Of a stretch of DNA of 64,000 nt, positions 50,058-59,445 are shown one piece after another (position 1 is the first letter of the stretch; the number at the start of each line of letters is the position of its first letter). Made by a program: the position numbers and the translations under genes. The notes under the pieces were generated by a model, which worked only from the letters and a program-made list of their open reading frames with translations, had not been told where the DNA came from and did no database searches. This stretch comes from Bacteroidia bacterium (GTDB lineage Bacteria; Bacteroidota; Bacteroidia; Bacteroidales; UBA932), in contig SABC01000004.1 in assembly GCA_009929175.1 (NCBI GenBank), positions 1 to 64,000 on the forward strand, given 5' to 3'.

Positions 50058-51209
50058 TTATTTTGTTTTTTTAAAAGATAAACTCAAAGAGTAAAGTATG
50101 ATTATTGCAATTGTACAACCTATTACAATGTAGTGGAAATTGACAAGAGATACCATTCCGACCAAAAGGTTGAGCAGAGTGTTTCCTGTAAGTGCAATTA
50201 CTAGGGCAATGCTGAATGCGGTTCCCGACATCTCCTTGTATTTCTCTCCAACCTCACCCAGTATGACCGGAAATGTAGATGCAAAACCCAGTCCAAGCAT
50301 GAATGTTCCAGGGATAATCAATACGGGGTTTCCGGAATAGGTGAGTATAATCATTCCGGAAGCAGAGATGATCATACTTACAAGCAACGTAATATACCTT
50401 GAAACAAACCTTAACAAAAATCCCAACACCACACGTCCGGTTCCTACTCCCAGTATGATTGCAGTAAGGCCGTACATGGCCATATTCCTTTCTACTCCGG
50501 AAATACCTTCCAGATAGGCAGGTATCCAGTTGTTGCTGATACCTTCAAGACCGCTTTGGAAGAAGAGTACAAAACTGAGTACAATCAAAAAAGGCTCTTT
50601 GAGGAGGGAAGCCATCTTTGATATTGGTATTCCCTGTTTGAACTTGGCCTCCGGGAATTGTACCAAAAGGTAAAATATGACCGGCAATAAAACCAAAGCT
50701 CCTGCCGATGAAACAATTGTGACATAGGTAGTGCTTTTTGAAAGGGTTGCAAAAAGCAACGGGATAGCAATTGCCCCTACTGTATAGAATAATCCCAGTA
50801 TACTCAGGTTGGAGGCTCTGGATTTATCGTCGGAGATATCCGAAACCAAAGCGTTGGTAAGTCCGTTAAGTGTGCCTCCCCCAAATCCTATCAGGAAAAT
50901 TGCAAAACGGGCCATTTGGGCTGTATTGCAAAATGCCAGTAATTCCAACCCTGCCATGGTAACCAGACTAGCTGTTATTATCAGGATTTTATATCCGAAC
51001 CTGTCGATAACCGGTCCAAATATCAACGACCCTATCAATATCCCCAATGGCAGCAATCCGGCAAGTGTGGAGGCAGATGTGGTGTCGAGCCCAAACTTTT
51101 CAATCAATGATGGAAGTACTGCTCCCATTATGACAAATGATACTCCAAAGAATATCATTCCTGTGAACCCGGCTGCCAAGGTAGCCCCCTTGTTTCGGTA
51201 AAATTCCAT
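50058..51209 (-). CDS. MFS transporter (sugar transporter-like)
   Basis: 12-TM pattern; GSLIFGPVIDRFGYK motif A; start 51209 (MEFYRNKGA). Confidence 0.87.
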   Translation of the reverse strand: MEFYRNKGATLAAGFTGMIFFGVSFVIMGAVLPSLIEKFGLDTTSASTLAGLLPLGILIGSLIFGPVIDRFGYKILIITASLVTMAGLELLAFCNTAQMARFAIFLIGFGGGTLNGLTNALVSDISDDKSRASNLSILGLFYTVGAIAIPLLFATLSKSTTYVTIVSSAGALVLLPVIFYLLVQFPEAKFKQGIPISKMASLLKEPFLIVLSFVLFFQSGLEGISNNWIPAYLEGISGVERNMAMYGLTAIILGVGTGRVVLGFLLRFVSRYITLLVSMIISASGMIILTYSGNPVLIIPGTFMLGLGFASTFPVILGEVGEKYKEMSGTAFSIALVIALTGNTLLNLLVGMVSLVNFHYIVIGCTIAIIILYSLSLSFKKTK

Positions 51210-51211
51210 AT

Positions 51212-52159
51212 TTAATTTTGTTTTAGAGAGTTGGCATATCCAATGGCAGCTATTGCCCCTGCGCCATACAGGCCGGCTGTATCGGGAAGGGAGGTTGCTG
51301 CAAAGCGACACTCTTTAATTGCAATGGGTTGAGCCCATCTGGAGGCTTCTTGGTAAATCTTGTCAATAAATTTGGTGGCAGGACCGAACACTCCTCCTCC
51401 AAATATCAACATTTGGGGATTGAACAGGCTTACAAAATTTGCCGCTGCCATTCCCCAGAACCTGATTGCCTTTTCCAATACCATAACGGCAACCGGATCG
51501 TTTTGCTCATAGGCATCGAATACATCCCTTGTAGAGGATTCCTGGTTCAGTAAGGAAGTATGTATTGTTGACAGTTCCCGGGCTCTGGCAGCAATACCGT
51601 TTCCCGAGGCTTCACTTTCGAAACAGCCGCAACTATCCCATTTGTTTTGGTATGGATATTCAAGCGCCATCCAACCGGTGGCCCCGACAATGTCCGAAGC
51701 ACCATGAAGAACCCTTCCGTCAATCAGTATACCCGCTCCAATGCCGGTTCCGACCGCAATGAAAATGGCGTTTTCACACCCTTTGGCAACCCCTCTGCTC
51801 ACCTCTCCCAAAATATAGCAAGTACGGTCGCTCTCTATCATGATGTTTGCTTTGGGATATTTAGAGCAGAGAAAATCTCTAAGGGGAAACATATCCCAGC
51901 CTTTTATATTTGGAGCCCAAACTTTACCACTCTTGGAATAGGCAATGCCAGGAACACATATTCCCAGGCTTATCTTTTGAGAATCTGTGATGTTGTAGGG
52001 CAGGAGCAGTGAGTTGCAAACGTCTGTGATAAGTGTTGCCACCCCCGTACCTTCACGATTATCCAGGTACCTGGTCTCACTGGCCAATAATGAGTTGCCT
52101 TCTCCAAAAACTGCACCCGAAATCTTGGTGCCCCCCAAATCTATTCCAATATAAACCAT
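51212..52159 (-). CDS. ROK family sugar kinase
   Basis: YIGIDLGGTKISGAVF, AVGTGIGAGILIDGRVLHGASDIVGATGWM, CGCFESEASG. Confidence 0.92.
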   Translation of the reverse strand: MVYIGIDLGGTKISGAVFGEGNSLLASETRYLDNREGTGVATLITDVCNSLLLPYNITDSQKISLGICVPGIAYSKSGKVWAPNIKGWDMFPLRDFLCSKYPKANIMIESDRTCYILGEVSRGVAKGCENAIFIAVGTGIGAGILIDGRVLHGASDIVGATGWMALEYPYQNKWDSCGCFESEASGNGIAARARELSTIHTSLLNQESSTRDVFDAYEQNDPVAVMVLEKAIRFWGMAAANFVSLFNPQMLIFGGGVFGPATKFIDKIYQEASRWAQPIAIKECRFAATSLPDTAGLYGAGAIAAIGYANSLKQN

Positions 52160-52160
52160 G

Positions 52161-52733
52161 TCAAATCATTGTTATGCCGTTTATTTGCAGCTTGATCAAC
52201 GTCTCTTCGTGTCCCTGCCGATCGACATAGGCAAGAGCCTCCTGAATTAGTGAAACTTTGAATCCAGCATCGGACAGGTCCGATACAGTTGCATTGATGC
52301 AATACTCTGTGGCAATCCCGCTTACAATAACCTCTTGGACACCTTTGTCCCGTAGGAATTCTTCAAGGGTCTTACCAGCACGATCCTTAGCTTCGAAACC
52401 TGAGTATTGTTCCTGTTTAGGGTCTTCTCCCTTGGCAAGAGTGTTGGCATCACATGGTCTGTTGCAATGGTCAGTCACTTGTGTGAAATAGGATTGGTGT
52501 ATTTGCTGGCCCCTGGTCCCTTTAACACAGTGGGCCGGCCAGATGCCTCCGTTTTCAATGAATGAGCAATGGTTGGCAGGGTGGGAGTCGGTTATGTAAA
52601 ACACCTGTTGTCCAGGATTGCTGTTTATGAATCGGATGCTCTCCCTGACAGCATTTTGCGAGTTGTGGCAGGCCATCGAGCCATCGATAAAATCGTACAG
52701 CATGTCTACCACAATATGTGCCTTGTTATTCAT
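52161..52733 (-). CDS. pncA: Nicotinamidase/isochorismatase family
   Basis: AHIVVDMLYDFIDGSMAC, WPAHCVKGTRG, VSGIATEYCINATVSDLSDAGFKV; adjacent to pncB. Confidence 0.88.
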   Translation of the reverse strand: MNNKAHIVVDMLYDFIDGSMACHNSQNAVRESIRFINSNPGQQVFYITDSHPANHCSFIENGGIWPAHCVKGTRGQQIHQSYFTQVTDHCNRPCDANTLAKGEDPKQEQYSGFEAKDRAGKTLEEFLRDKGVQEVIVSGIATEYCINATVSDLSDAGFKVSLIQEALAYVDRQGHEETLIKLQINGITMI

Positions 52734-54210
52734 GGTCGTTCAAATCTTTAATCTCTTTGAGCAGCGAATTTATCAAATTGTTTTTTAAATCGTACAGGCT
52801 GTCCGAAATATCCACCTTGTAATAGTGGGGGTTGATGATCCTTGTTTGGGTAGGATTCATGGATGCGAGGTTGGACAGGTAATATTTCCTTCTCTCCTTG
52901 ACCGGCTTGGGTGAAAGTGTTGTTATCCCTTTTTCTATGACCGGTTTTTGCAGTATTTTGCAGGTATAACTCCCGGCATTGAATCGGGTGGTTTTGGTGT
53001 CGTCAAATTCGTCCCTCAGGGTGATGGATTCTCCCTTTTCAATTGCAGAGGCCAATTGGTCGCCACGCAGACAAGTTACATCGGCTTTGAAAACCCCGTT
53101 AAGGGATATCCTGTATGTTACCTGGAATCCCGGGTTGATTGCCTTGCTTTTGTCCTCGGACCTTTTTAGTACGGGATTTCCATCGATCTCTACCAGCTTG
53201 TATACGTTTCCAAAACATGGGTTGTGTTTGCTGGTGGCTATGGCATCACCGACTCCGTAAGCATCTATGAGGGCTCCCTGTCTCTCGAGTTCGGTGATTA
53301 TATACTCATCCAGGGAGTTGGTTGCAAATATCTTGCACTTGTGAAATCCAGCTTTGTCAAGCTCTTCCCTGCATGCAACGGAAAGGTAGGTAAGATCCCC
53401 GCTGTCCAGTCGTATACCGTAACTTTCAGGATAATTGTCGTCTACACCATTTTGGGAATAGGCTTTTATTGCGTTTTTTATCCCGCACCTAAGGGTGTCG
53501 TATGTGTCTACCAACAGGATCAAGGGTTCTCCCCAGTGGCTTTTTATGTAAGAGTCAAAAGCTTCGAGTTCCCCGGCTATTGTACATCCAAATGCATTGA
53601 TATAGCTGTGTGCCATGGTGCCGAAAATCGGGACTCCGAATTTGTCCCCGGTGATTATATTGGATGTGTTGAGGCAACCTCCGATATATGCAGCCTTGGC
53701 ACCGTAAGCTGCTGCCCAAGGGCCGTGTGCCCTCCTGGAGCCAAATTCGCTTACAGGTTTGTGGGTGGCCCTTGATACACGGGAAGCCTTTGTGGCAATT
53801 GCCATTTGATGGTTCATAATGGATAACAACGGGGTTTCCAACACTTGGGCTTCAATAAGAGGAGCCTCCACTGTTATGACAGGCTGGGAAGGAAAAGCAA
53901 TTTCTCCCTCCTCCATTGCGTACACATTCCCGGTAAACTTCATTTTTGAAAGGTAGTTGCGGTAATCTTTGTGGTTATCACCCGGAAGGAATTTTTCGAA
54001 AAACCCTTCGCTGGCAGTTCCCAGACCGTTGATCATCTCCAGGGCCTCTTCTATACCGCTTACCACAGCCCAATTGTTTTTATCCGGAGCACTGCGGAAA
54101 AACAGATTGAATACAGCGCGCTTTTGTTCAAAACCTTTGTCAAAAAAGGTTTTCCCCATTGTATACTGGTATTTGTCAGAACAATAGGATATATTAAAAA
54201 ATTCAAACAT
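52726..54210 (-). CDS. pncB: Nicotinate phosphoribosyltransferase
   Basis: YQYTMGKTFFDKGFEQKRAVFNLFFRSAP; EFGSRRAHGPWAAAYGAKAAYIGG; LVDTYDTL; IRLDSGDL. Confidence 0.95.
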   Translation of the reverse strand: MFEFFNISYCSDKYQYTMGKTFFDKGFEQKRAVFNLFFRSAPDKNNWAVVSGIEEALEMINGLGTASEGFFEKFLPGDNHKDYRNYLSKMKFTGNVYAMEEGEIAFPSQPVITVEAPLIEAQVLETPLLSIMNHQMAIATKASRVSRATHKPVSEFGSRRAHGPWAAAYGAKAAYIGGCLNTSNIITGDKFGVPIFGTMAHSYINAFGCTIAGELEAFDSYIKSHWGEPLILLVDTYDTLRCGIKNAIKAYSQNGVDDNYPESYGIRLDSGDLTYLSVACREELDKAGFHKCKIFATNSLDEYIITELERQGALIDAYGVGDAIATSKHNPCFGNVYKLVEIDGNPVLKRSEDKSKAINPGFQVTYRISLNGVFKADVTCLRGDQLASAIEKGESITLRDEFDDTKTTRFNAGSYTCKILQKPVIEKGITTLSPKPVKERRKYYLSNLASMNPTQTRIINPHYYKVDISDSLYDLKNNLINSLLKEIKDLNDHE

Positions 54211-54249
54211 TGCAATTTTGGGATTTTGTCAAACAAAGTTAAAAAAAAA

Positions 54250-54987
54250 CTAATCCTCGGGCTCTGCCAAAAGTTCACCTGCAATAAGATCCTGTAAAAA
54301 ATGGAGGAGTATTACAATATAGAGGGAGCCGGTGAAGTAATAAACAAGTGCCAGGAAAAAACCGGCAACAGAAGGTTTTATAACCTCTTTGCCTTGGTAT
54401 ATGTGACCTGCTGCAAACAATAGTGTAGACGCCAATATCAGTATTGCCGGGTGAAGCCTTCCGAACACCAATGGAATTGCAAAAAAAAGATATCCCCTGT
54501 AAAGGAACTCCTCTGTAAATCCTGCTGTAAACGAAAGAAAAAACCATGCTCTCTTTTCTTTTTTTGAGACCGGTAATATATACTTTAAACGGGAGGGAAC
54601 GGATGCAGCGTGGTGTTCCCTGATTTTGCTGCTTATCCGGAAAGAAATTATGCTGTACAGGCTGTACAGCATATAGATTGTTGATGCAAAAAGGGATATT
54701 TTGAAAATAACGGGGCTGATATTGTTGATTTGTGCAGAGGGTAACCTAAAGCCAATTCCGTAAGGGGTTACCCCTGTGACCAACATTAACGACGAAAGGA
54801 AAAAAACGGGAATCCAGCTCCATAGTATGGATTTTTTGTACCAGCGAACCTTGTTGTAATTGCCGGTGTAAAGACCTTTAAGTACTGATTTTCCCTGCCT
54901 GTAACCGGTAACAGGATATATTACTGCCATCAGGATAATTGCAAGGAAAAAAACAATTATATGTGTTGTTGTCGAAATTGCGGACAT
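54250..54987 (-). CDS. CPBP family intramembrane metalloprotease
   Basis: FTEEFLYRGYLFFAIPL, LLFAAGHIYQG, ILLHFLQDLIAG; start 54987 (MSAISTTTHI). Confidence 0.9.
   Translation of the reverse strand: MSAISTTTHIIVFFLAIILMAVIYPVTGYRQGKSVLKGLYTGNYNKVRWYKKSILWSWIPVFFLSSLMLVTGVTPYGIGFRLPSAQINNISPVIFKISLFASTIYMLYSLYSIISFRISSKIREHHAASVPSRLKYILPVSKKEKRAWFFLSFTAGFTEEFLYRGYLFFAIPLVFGRLHPAILILASTLLFAAGHIYQGKEVIKPSVAGFFLALVYYFTGSLYIVILLHFLQDLIAGELLAEPED
54649..54673. repeat. Perfect inverted repeat with 12-bp arms inside CPBP gene
   Basis: TATGCTGTACAG-G-CTGTACAGCATA. Confidence 0.8.
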
Positions 54988-55008
54988 CAATTTATTTTCA
55001 CGAAAGTA

Positions 55009-55068
55009 CAAAAAAAAGACCGAGGGCACTCTTTGTTCACCAATCAACCTCATTTTTTGCCCCCGGTC
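55009..55068 (-). terminator. Intrinsic terminator downstream of nhaD
   Basis: Minus strand GACCGGGGGC...GCCCTCGGTCTTTTTTTT. Confidence 0.7.
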
Positions 55069-55128
55069 TGTCGAAAATTCTCTTCGCTATACAATATATA
55101 AGCAAAAAGTGTACCAGTCAGGACATTC

Positions 55129-56505
55129 CTAGTTGATAAGGAAAAAAACGACTGAACCTGAGACATATCCAATTAGAGCCAATAATGAGATGTTCTTAAA
55201 GTACCATCCGAAATTGATTTTTTCCAGTCCCATTACTACAACACCGGCTGCTGAGCCGATAATTAGAAGCGAGCCTCCGGTGCCTGCACAATAGGCAAGC
55301 AAATGCCAAAAGTTCCCATCCATGACAAACTCCGCCCCCAAAGAAGCCCCTACAGGGAACATACCCATCGCAACTGCTACCAGGGGAACGTTGTCCACAA
55401 TTGAGGAGAGGACACCTATTGCAAGCGCCATCAGGTTGCTGTTGCCAAGTTTTTCCTGCATTATCCCGCCGGCGTATCCAAGAACACCTGATGCCTGCAG
55501 GGACATCACAGAGAGGAGTATTCCCAAGAAAAAAAGAATGGTGGCAGTATCGATTTTTTTAATTAGTTTGGTAACCCTGTTTTTCGCCGATTCGCTGATT
55601 TTGAGTCTGCTGTACATAATCTCTGTATAAATCCACATCACTCCGAGTGCTGTCAAAACTCCGGCAAAGGGGGGTAGGGATGTGACATATTTGAACACCG
55701 GTACAGATAAGAGCGAAGCTACACCCATTACCAGAATTATCTTCCTCTCTTTCCTGCTGATCGCAAACTCTTTTTCGTGTGTTTTTTGTGCAGCCGGAGC
55801 TGTCACAGGTTGCTCTTTTATGAGTCTCATAGCAAAAAGCAGAGGTAAAGCCATCGATATAAAGCTTGGGAGAAGCAGGGATTTTATCAAAGGCCAGGAA
55901 GAGAGTGTCCCTTTGATCCATAACATTATGGTTGTTACGTCTCCTATCGGGGACCATGCTCCTCCGCTGTTTGCCGATATGATGATCATTCCGGCAAATA
56001 CCCACCTCTCCTTATAATTTGCAACCAGTTTCCGTACCAGGGTAACCATCACAATGGATGTCGTGAGGTTGTCGAGTACTGCTGACATGAAAAATGTGAT
56101 TACTGTTATAATTAACAATAATTTACGTTTGCTTCCAGGTTTGATTTTATCGGTCAGGATGTCAAAACCGTGGTGGGAGTCTATAAGCTCCACTATTGTC
56201 ATTGCTCCTATAAGAAAGAAAAGGGTTGAGGATATGTCACCCATATACTCGATTAGCAGAAAGTCGGTTATAAACCTTCTCCAAACCTCTGGTTGTGACA
56301 GGGTGGAGAGGGCAGGGTCAAGGACCAGGAACTCCTGGAATACCTTGGGATGGGCAACCGCAGCTGTTTGAGGTTCAAGGAGTATCAATAAGCTCCACAT
56401 GATTCCGGACATGATAAGGGCAATTGCAGCCTTATCTACACGTAAACGATGTTCCATGGCTATGCAGACATAGCCAAGGACAAAGATGATAAACATAGCA
56501 TTCAT
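55129..56505 (-). CDS. nhaD: Sodium:proton antiporter, NhaD family
   Basis: SAVLDNLTTSIVMVTLVRKL, ISANSGGAWSPIGDVTTIMLWIKG, LSSIVDNVPLVAVAMGM. Confidence 0.92.
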   Translation of the reverse strand: MNAMFIIFVLGYVCIAMEHRLRVDKAAIALIMSGIMWSLLILLEPQTAAVAHPKVFQEFLVLDPALSTLSQPEVWRRFITDFLLIEYMGDISSTLFFLIGAMTIVELIDSHHGFDILTDKIKPGSKRKLLLIITVITFFMSAVLDNLTTSIVMVTLVRKLVANYKERWVFAGMIIISANSGGAWSPIGDVTTIMLWIKGTLSSWPLIKSLLLPSFISMALPLLFAMRLIKEQPVTAPAAQKTHEKEFAISRKERKIILVMGVASLLSVPVFKYVTSLPPFAGVLTALGVMWIYTEIMYSRLKISESAKNRVTKLIKKIDTATILFFLGILLSVMSLQASGVLGYAGGIMQEKLGNSNLMALAIGVLSSIVDNVPLVAVAMGMFPVGASLGAEFVMDGNFWHLLAYCAGTGGSLLIIGSAAGVVVMGLEKINFGWYFKNISLLALIGYVSGSVVFFLIN

Positions 56506-56537
56506 CTTTTTTCGGGATAATTAATGTAAAAATTTAC

Positions 56538-57617
56538 TTACTGTCTAAGTGTGGCGGGAAGCGCTGGAACACCAATGTATTCTCCGCCGGCCCCAAGGTA
56601 CTTCTCTTTTTTGACATAATCAATGTCAATTTTGTCCAACAGTGGTTCGACTGCTACCTGGTGCAGTTGCAACCCTATGTCCCAGGGGTTATATCCAAGT
56701 AAAATGCCGGTGAGCTCTTCGTAGGTCAGTACCGGAATTCCAAAACCATCAGATCCATACACTTTGCCCTCCATTTCGGAGATTACATACTGCCATCTGT
56801 CCAGAAAAAATGTACATCCCGGGCAATTTGCTATGATAAGGTCTGGTTGGAAGGGTCTCATTGATTCAAATTTTATCTTAGAGTTAGCTATGGAGTACCC
56901 TCTGTTGCTTTTGAGAAGGTATTGACGGAATCCGAAACCACAGCAATGCCTTCTTTCGGGGTAATCCACCTGTGTACCTCCGAATTGGTCCGTGAGGCCG
57001 GCCAGCACATAGGGATATTCTGCGCCTCCGATACCATGTTCGGGGAATATCTTGGCATAGTGGCAACCTATGTGGTCCACAACCTTGAGTGGTTCTCCGG
57101 TTTGTTTGTTAACCAGACGGTATTTTAGCTTTCGGGACAACTCTTCGCGGAATTTGAAAATCAGATCGCTTGTATGTACTATGTTTTGAGGTAATTCAAA
57201 GCTTTTGCCTGTCGCATTGAAAAGATGTTTCCTTGCTTGTTCGAGTGTATGAGGGAACTGGTGCCAGGTTTCCAGAACCTCGGCATAAATTCCAAATGAT
57301 GTAACACATGAACAGGCGAAATTTTTGTATCCCGCTTCGTTCATAAGTGCAAACTGGCGGGCAACCACAGTCATAGTGGTCTCCAAAGGGATTATCCCTG
57401 AGTGATATGCTATTCCGGTACATGTGGTTTGTGCGGGATCATCGTATATATCCTTGCCCAGCACATCCCTGAGTATTTTGATGAGCAAATCCTCTGCAGC
57501 CGGAAAGACATTCTGGCGAATACAACTACGGGCAAGGTAATAATTGTCCCCGGCTATGGTTTTTTGATATTTTTCCCATTCCCGGTTATGTACCGGTTTG
57601 ACCGATGATTTGTTCAT
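56538..57617 (-). CDS. Heterodisulfide reductase subunit B-like (CCG domain) protein
   Basis: C-terminal CCG domain GCHYAK...RRHCCGFGF...ANCPGCTFFLD; divergent N-terminal CCG domain. Confidence 0.87.
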   Translation of the reverse strand: MNKSSVKPVHNREWEKYQKTIAGDNYYLARSCIRQNVFPAAEDLLIKILRDVLGKDIYDDPAQTTCTGIAYHSGIIPLETTMTVVARQFALMNEAGYKNFACSCVTSFGIYAEVLETWHQFPHTLEQARKHLFNATGKSFELPQNIVHTSDLIFKFREELSRKLKYRLVNKQTGEPLKVVDHIGCHYAKIFPEHGIGGAEYPYVLAGLTDQFGGTQVDYPERRHCCGFGFRQYLLKSNRGYSIANSKIKFESMRPFQPDLIIANCPGCTFFLDRWQYVISEMEGKVYGSDGFGIPVLTYEELTGILLGYNPWDIGLQLHQVAVEPLLDKIDIDYVKKEKYLGAGGEYIGVPALPATLRQ

Positions 57618-57629
57618 TTCATATTGGAT

Positions 57630-58241
57630 TTATTGCTCTTCGATTTTTCGGAATCTCTCCAAGGCTCCGGTCTCCCGGAATATGGCATTCAAATCGTCCA
57701 TCGACTCTTGTGGTATGTTCCGGAGTGCCCCAGCGCGGTTTTGCTTATAACTGCAACCAAGCCGCTCCAGGATACTGAACCGGTTTTCCATAACCCAATC
57801 CCAAACTGGCCCCTGCTCGGGGAAGTCGGTGGTGTTTAGGGCGTCAAAATAGACACAGTAGCCATGTTCAAGCATGTGTTTCCCTATGGTTTTTACCAAT
57901 TCTTTTTGTTTGAGCCCCTCTTTACTCTGCGCAAAGAGACCGCTTTCAATGGATAGGGCCCTTAAAGCCTGGATTATATAGCATGGAGTGTTCCCCCTTG
58001 GGCAACGTGTTTTGCATGAAAGGCACTCCCCGCATCTCCATATTTGGTCTGAGCTTAGCAATTCCCTCAAGGTTTCTTCATCTGCGTTTTGGACAGTATC
58101 TACTATTTCCCTTGGATCGTAGTCGGAGACAGCAGCGGCAGGGCATACAGCAGTGCAGGTGCCACAATTGATACATCCTGTCATACCTTCTTGATAACGA
58201 GTATCTTCCTTTAGTTTGTCGAGTAGGTTATCCATGCCCAA
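57630..58241 (-). CDS. Heterodisulfide reductase subunit C-like 2x[4Fe-4S] protein
   Basis: CINCGTCTAVCPAAAVSDYDPREIV and CGECLSCKTRCPRGNTP. Confidence 0.88.
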   Translation of the reverse strand: MGMDNLLDKLKEDTRYQEGMTGCINCGTCTAVCPAAAVSDYDPREIVDTVQNADEETLRELLSSDQIWRCGECLSCKTRCPRGNTPCYIIQALRALSIESGLFAQSKEGLKQKELVKTIGKHMLEHGYCVYFDALNTTDFPEQGPVWDWVMENRFSILERLGCSYKQNRAGALRNIPQESMDDLNAIFRETGALERFRKIEEQ

Positions 58242-58277
58242 ATTTAGTAAAAGATTTTACTAATATTGATATAAATG

Positions 58278-59087
58278 TTAAACAGGTAATCTTTTATTGA
58301 TATAATTAATAATCCTGGCAAAGTTCTCTTTTACGGAGGGAGATTCCATCACTGCCTTAAGCTTGCCGTAATCACACTCTTCGCAGATTGTTTCGTCCAG
58401 GGGCAGTTGGGCAAGAAGTTCCACGTTGAATCTTTTTGCAAGAGCATCACCGCCTCCTTTGCCAAAGAGGTAGTACTTATCGCCGGGATGGTTTTTTGGG
58501 GTGAACCATGACATGTTCTCAATAACTCCTAGGACAGGAACTCCTACGTTATTATCTGTATATAATGAGATTGCTTTTTGGACATCACTTGTAGAGAGCA
58601 TCTGAGGGGTTGTGACAACTATTACACCTCCAATTTTGTACTCTTGCAAAAGGGAAATATGTATGTCACCTGTCCCGGGAGGGGTGTCGATTATAAGGTA
58701 GTCAAGGTTTTCCCACTCTGTCTGGTCAATCATCTGCTTCATTCCGCTTGCAGCAAGCGGTCCTCTCCAGATAGCTGCTTTGGCTGGGTCAATAAACAGG
58801 CCGATGGACATGAGTTTGATTCCCAGCCTGATAATTGGTTCTATCTTGGTATTTCCTGCCTCTTCAATAACTGCAGGTTGGCAATGCTGGATGTCAAAGA
58901 GCATTGGAATGGAAGGCCCGTAAATGTCGGCATCAAGTAATCCGGTGGAAAATCCCTGCAATGAGAGAGAGGCAGCGAGTGTAGCTGCAACAGTGGATTT
59001 TCCCACACCACCTTTACCGGAGGCTACGATTATTATGTTCTTTACTCCGGCCAGCTCTTTTTTTACAAATTCTTTTTCGCAACTCAT
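58278..59087 (-). CDS. Mrp/NBP35 family Fe-S cluster carrier ATPase
   Basis: IIVASGKGGVGKSTVAATLAASL, DADIYGPSIPMLF, IDTPPGTGDIHISL, GVIENMSWF. Confidence 0.93.
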   Translation of the reverse strand: MSCEKEFVKKELAGVKNIIIVASGKGGVGKSTVAATLAASLSLQGFSTGLLDADIYGPSIPMLFDIQHCQPAVIEEAGNTKIEPIIRLGIKLMSIGLFIDPAKAAIWRGPLAASGMKQMIDQTEWENLDYLIIDTPPGTGDIHISLLQEYKIGGVIVVTTPQMLSTSDVQKAISLYTDNNVGVPVLGVIENMSWFTPKNHPGDKYYLFGKGGGDALAKRFNVELLAQLPLDETICEECDYGKLKAVMESPSVKENFARIINYINKRLPV

Positions 59088-59096
59088 AATTTTGGT

Positions 59097-59426
59097 TTAT
59101 TGATTGTTTTGCATATTGATTGTTCGAATAATGGATTCTATTGTTTTATGGTTATCCTCAATGATTACCATACCCACTTTGTTAATTTCCAGCACATTCC
59201 TTATCTTTTCGCCGAATTCAAGCGAAACGACAATACCTACATTAAGTGATAACAGCAGCTTTACTACTGCCGGACCGGCCTTTTCGGGCATATTCCTCAA
59301 GTTATTCTCAAGGAAAGATAAATCCCCGGTTTTCGTGTCGTAGACCGCAAAGTATGGAGAGCGTGCAAAATGGTTGTCGCATACACCTCCTGGATGGTTT
59401 TCGGTAGATGATATTGCAAAAATCAT
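59097..59426 (-). CDS. NifB/NifX family molybdenum-iron cluster-binding-like protein
   Basis: CDNHFARSPYFAVYDTKTGDLSFLENN...GPAVVKLLLSLNVGIVVS dinitrogenase cofactor fold. Confidence 0.85.
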   Translation of the reverse strand: MIFAISSTENHPGGVCDNHFARSPYFAVYDTKTGDLSFLENNLRNMPEKAGPAVVKLLLSLNVGIVVSLEFGEKIRNVLEINKVGMVIIEDNHKTIESIIRTINMQNNQ

Positions 59427-59445
59427 GTAGACTTGTTTTTGAATT

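Noticed and set aside
53224-53775. 183-aa plus-strand ORF antisense to pncB
   Set aside because: Antisense shadow ORF within a well-supported enzyme gene.
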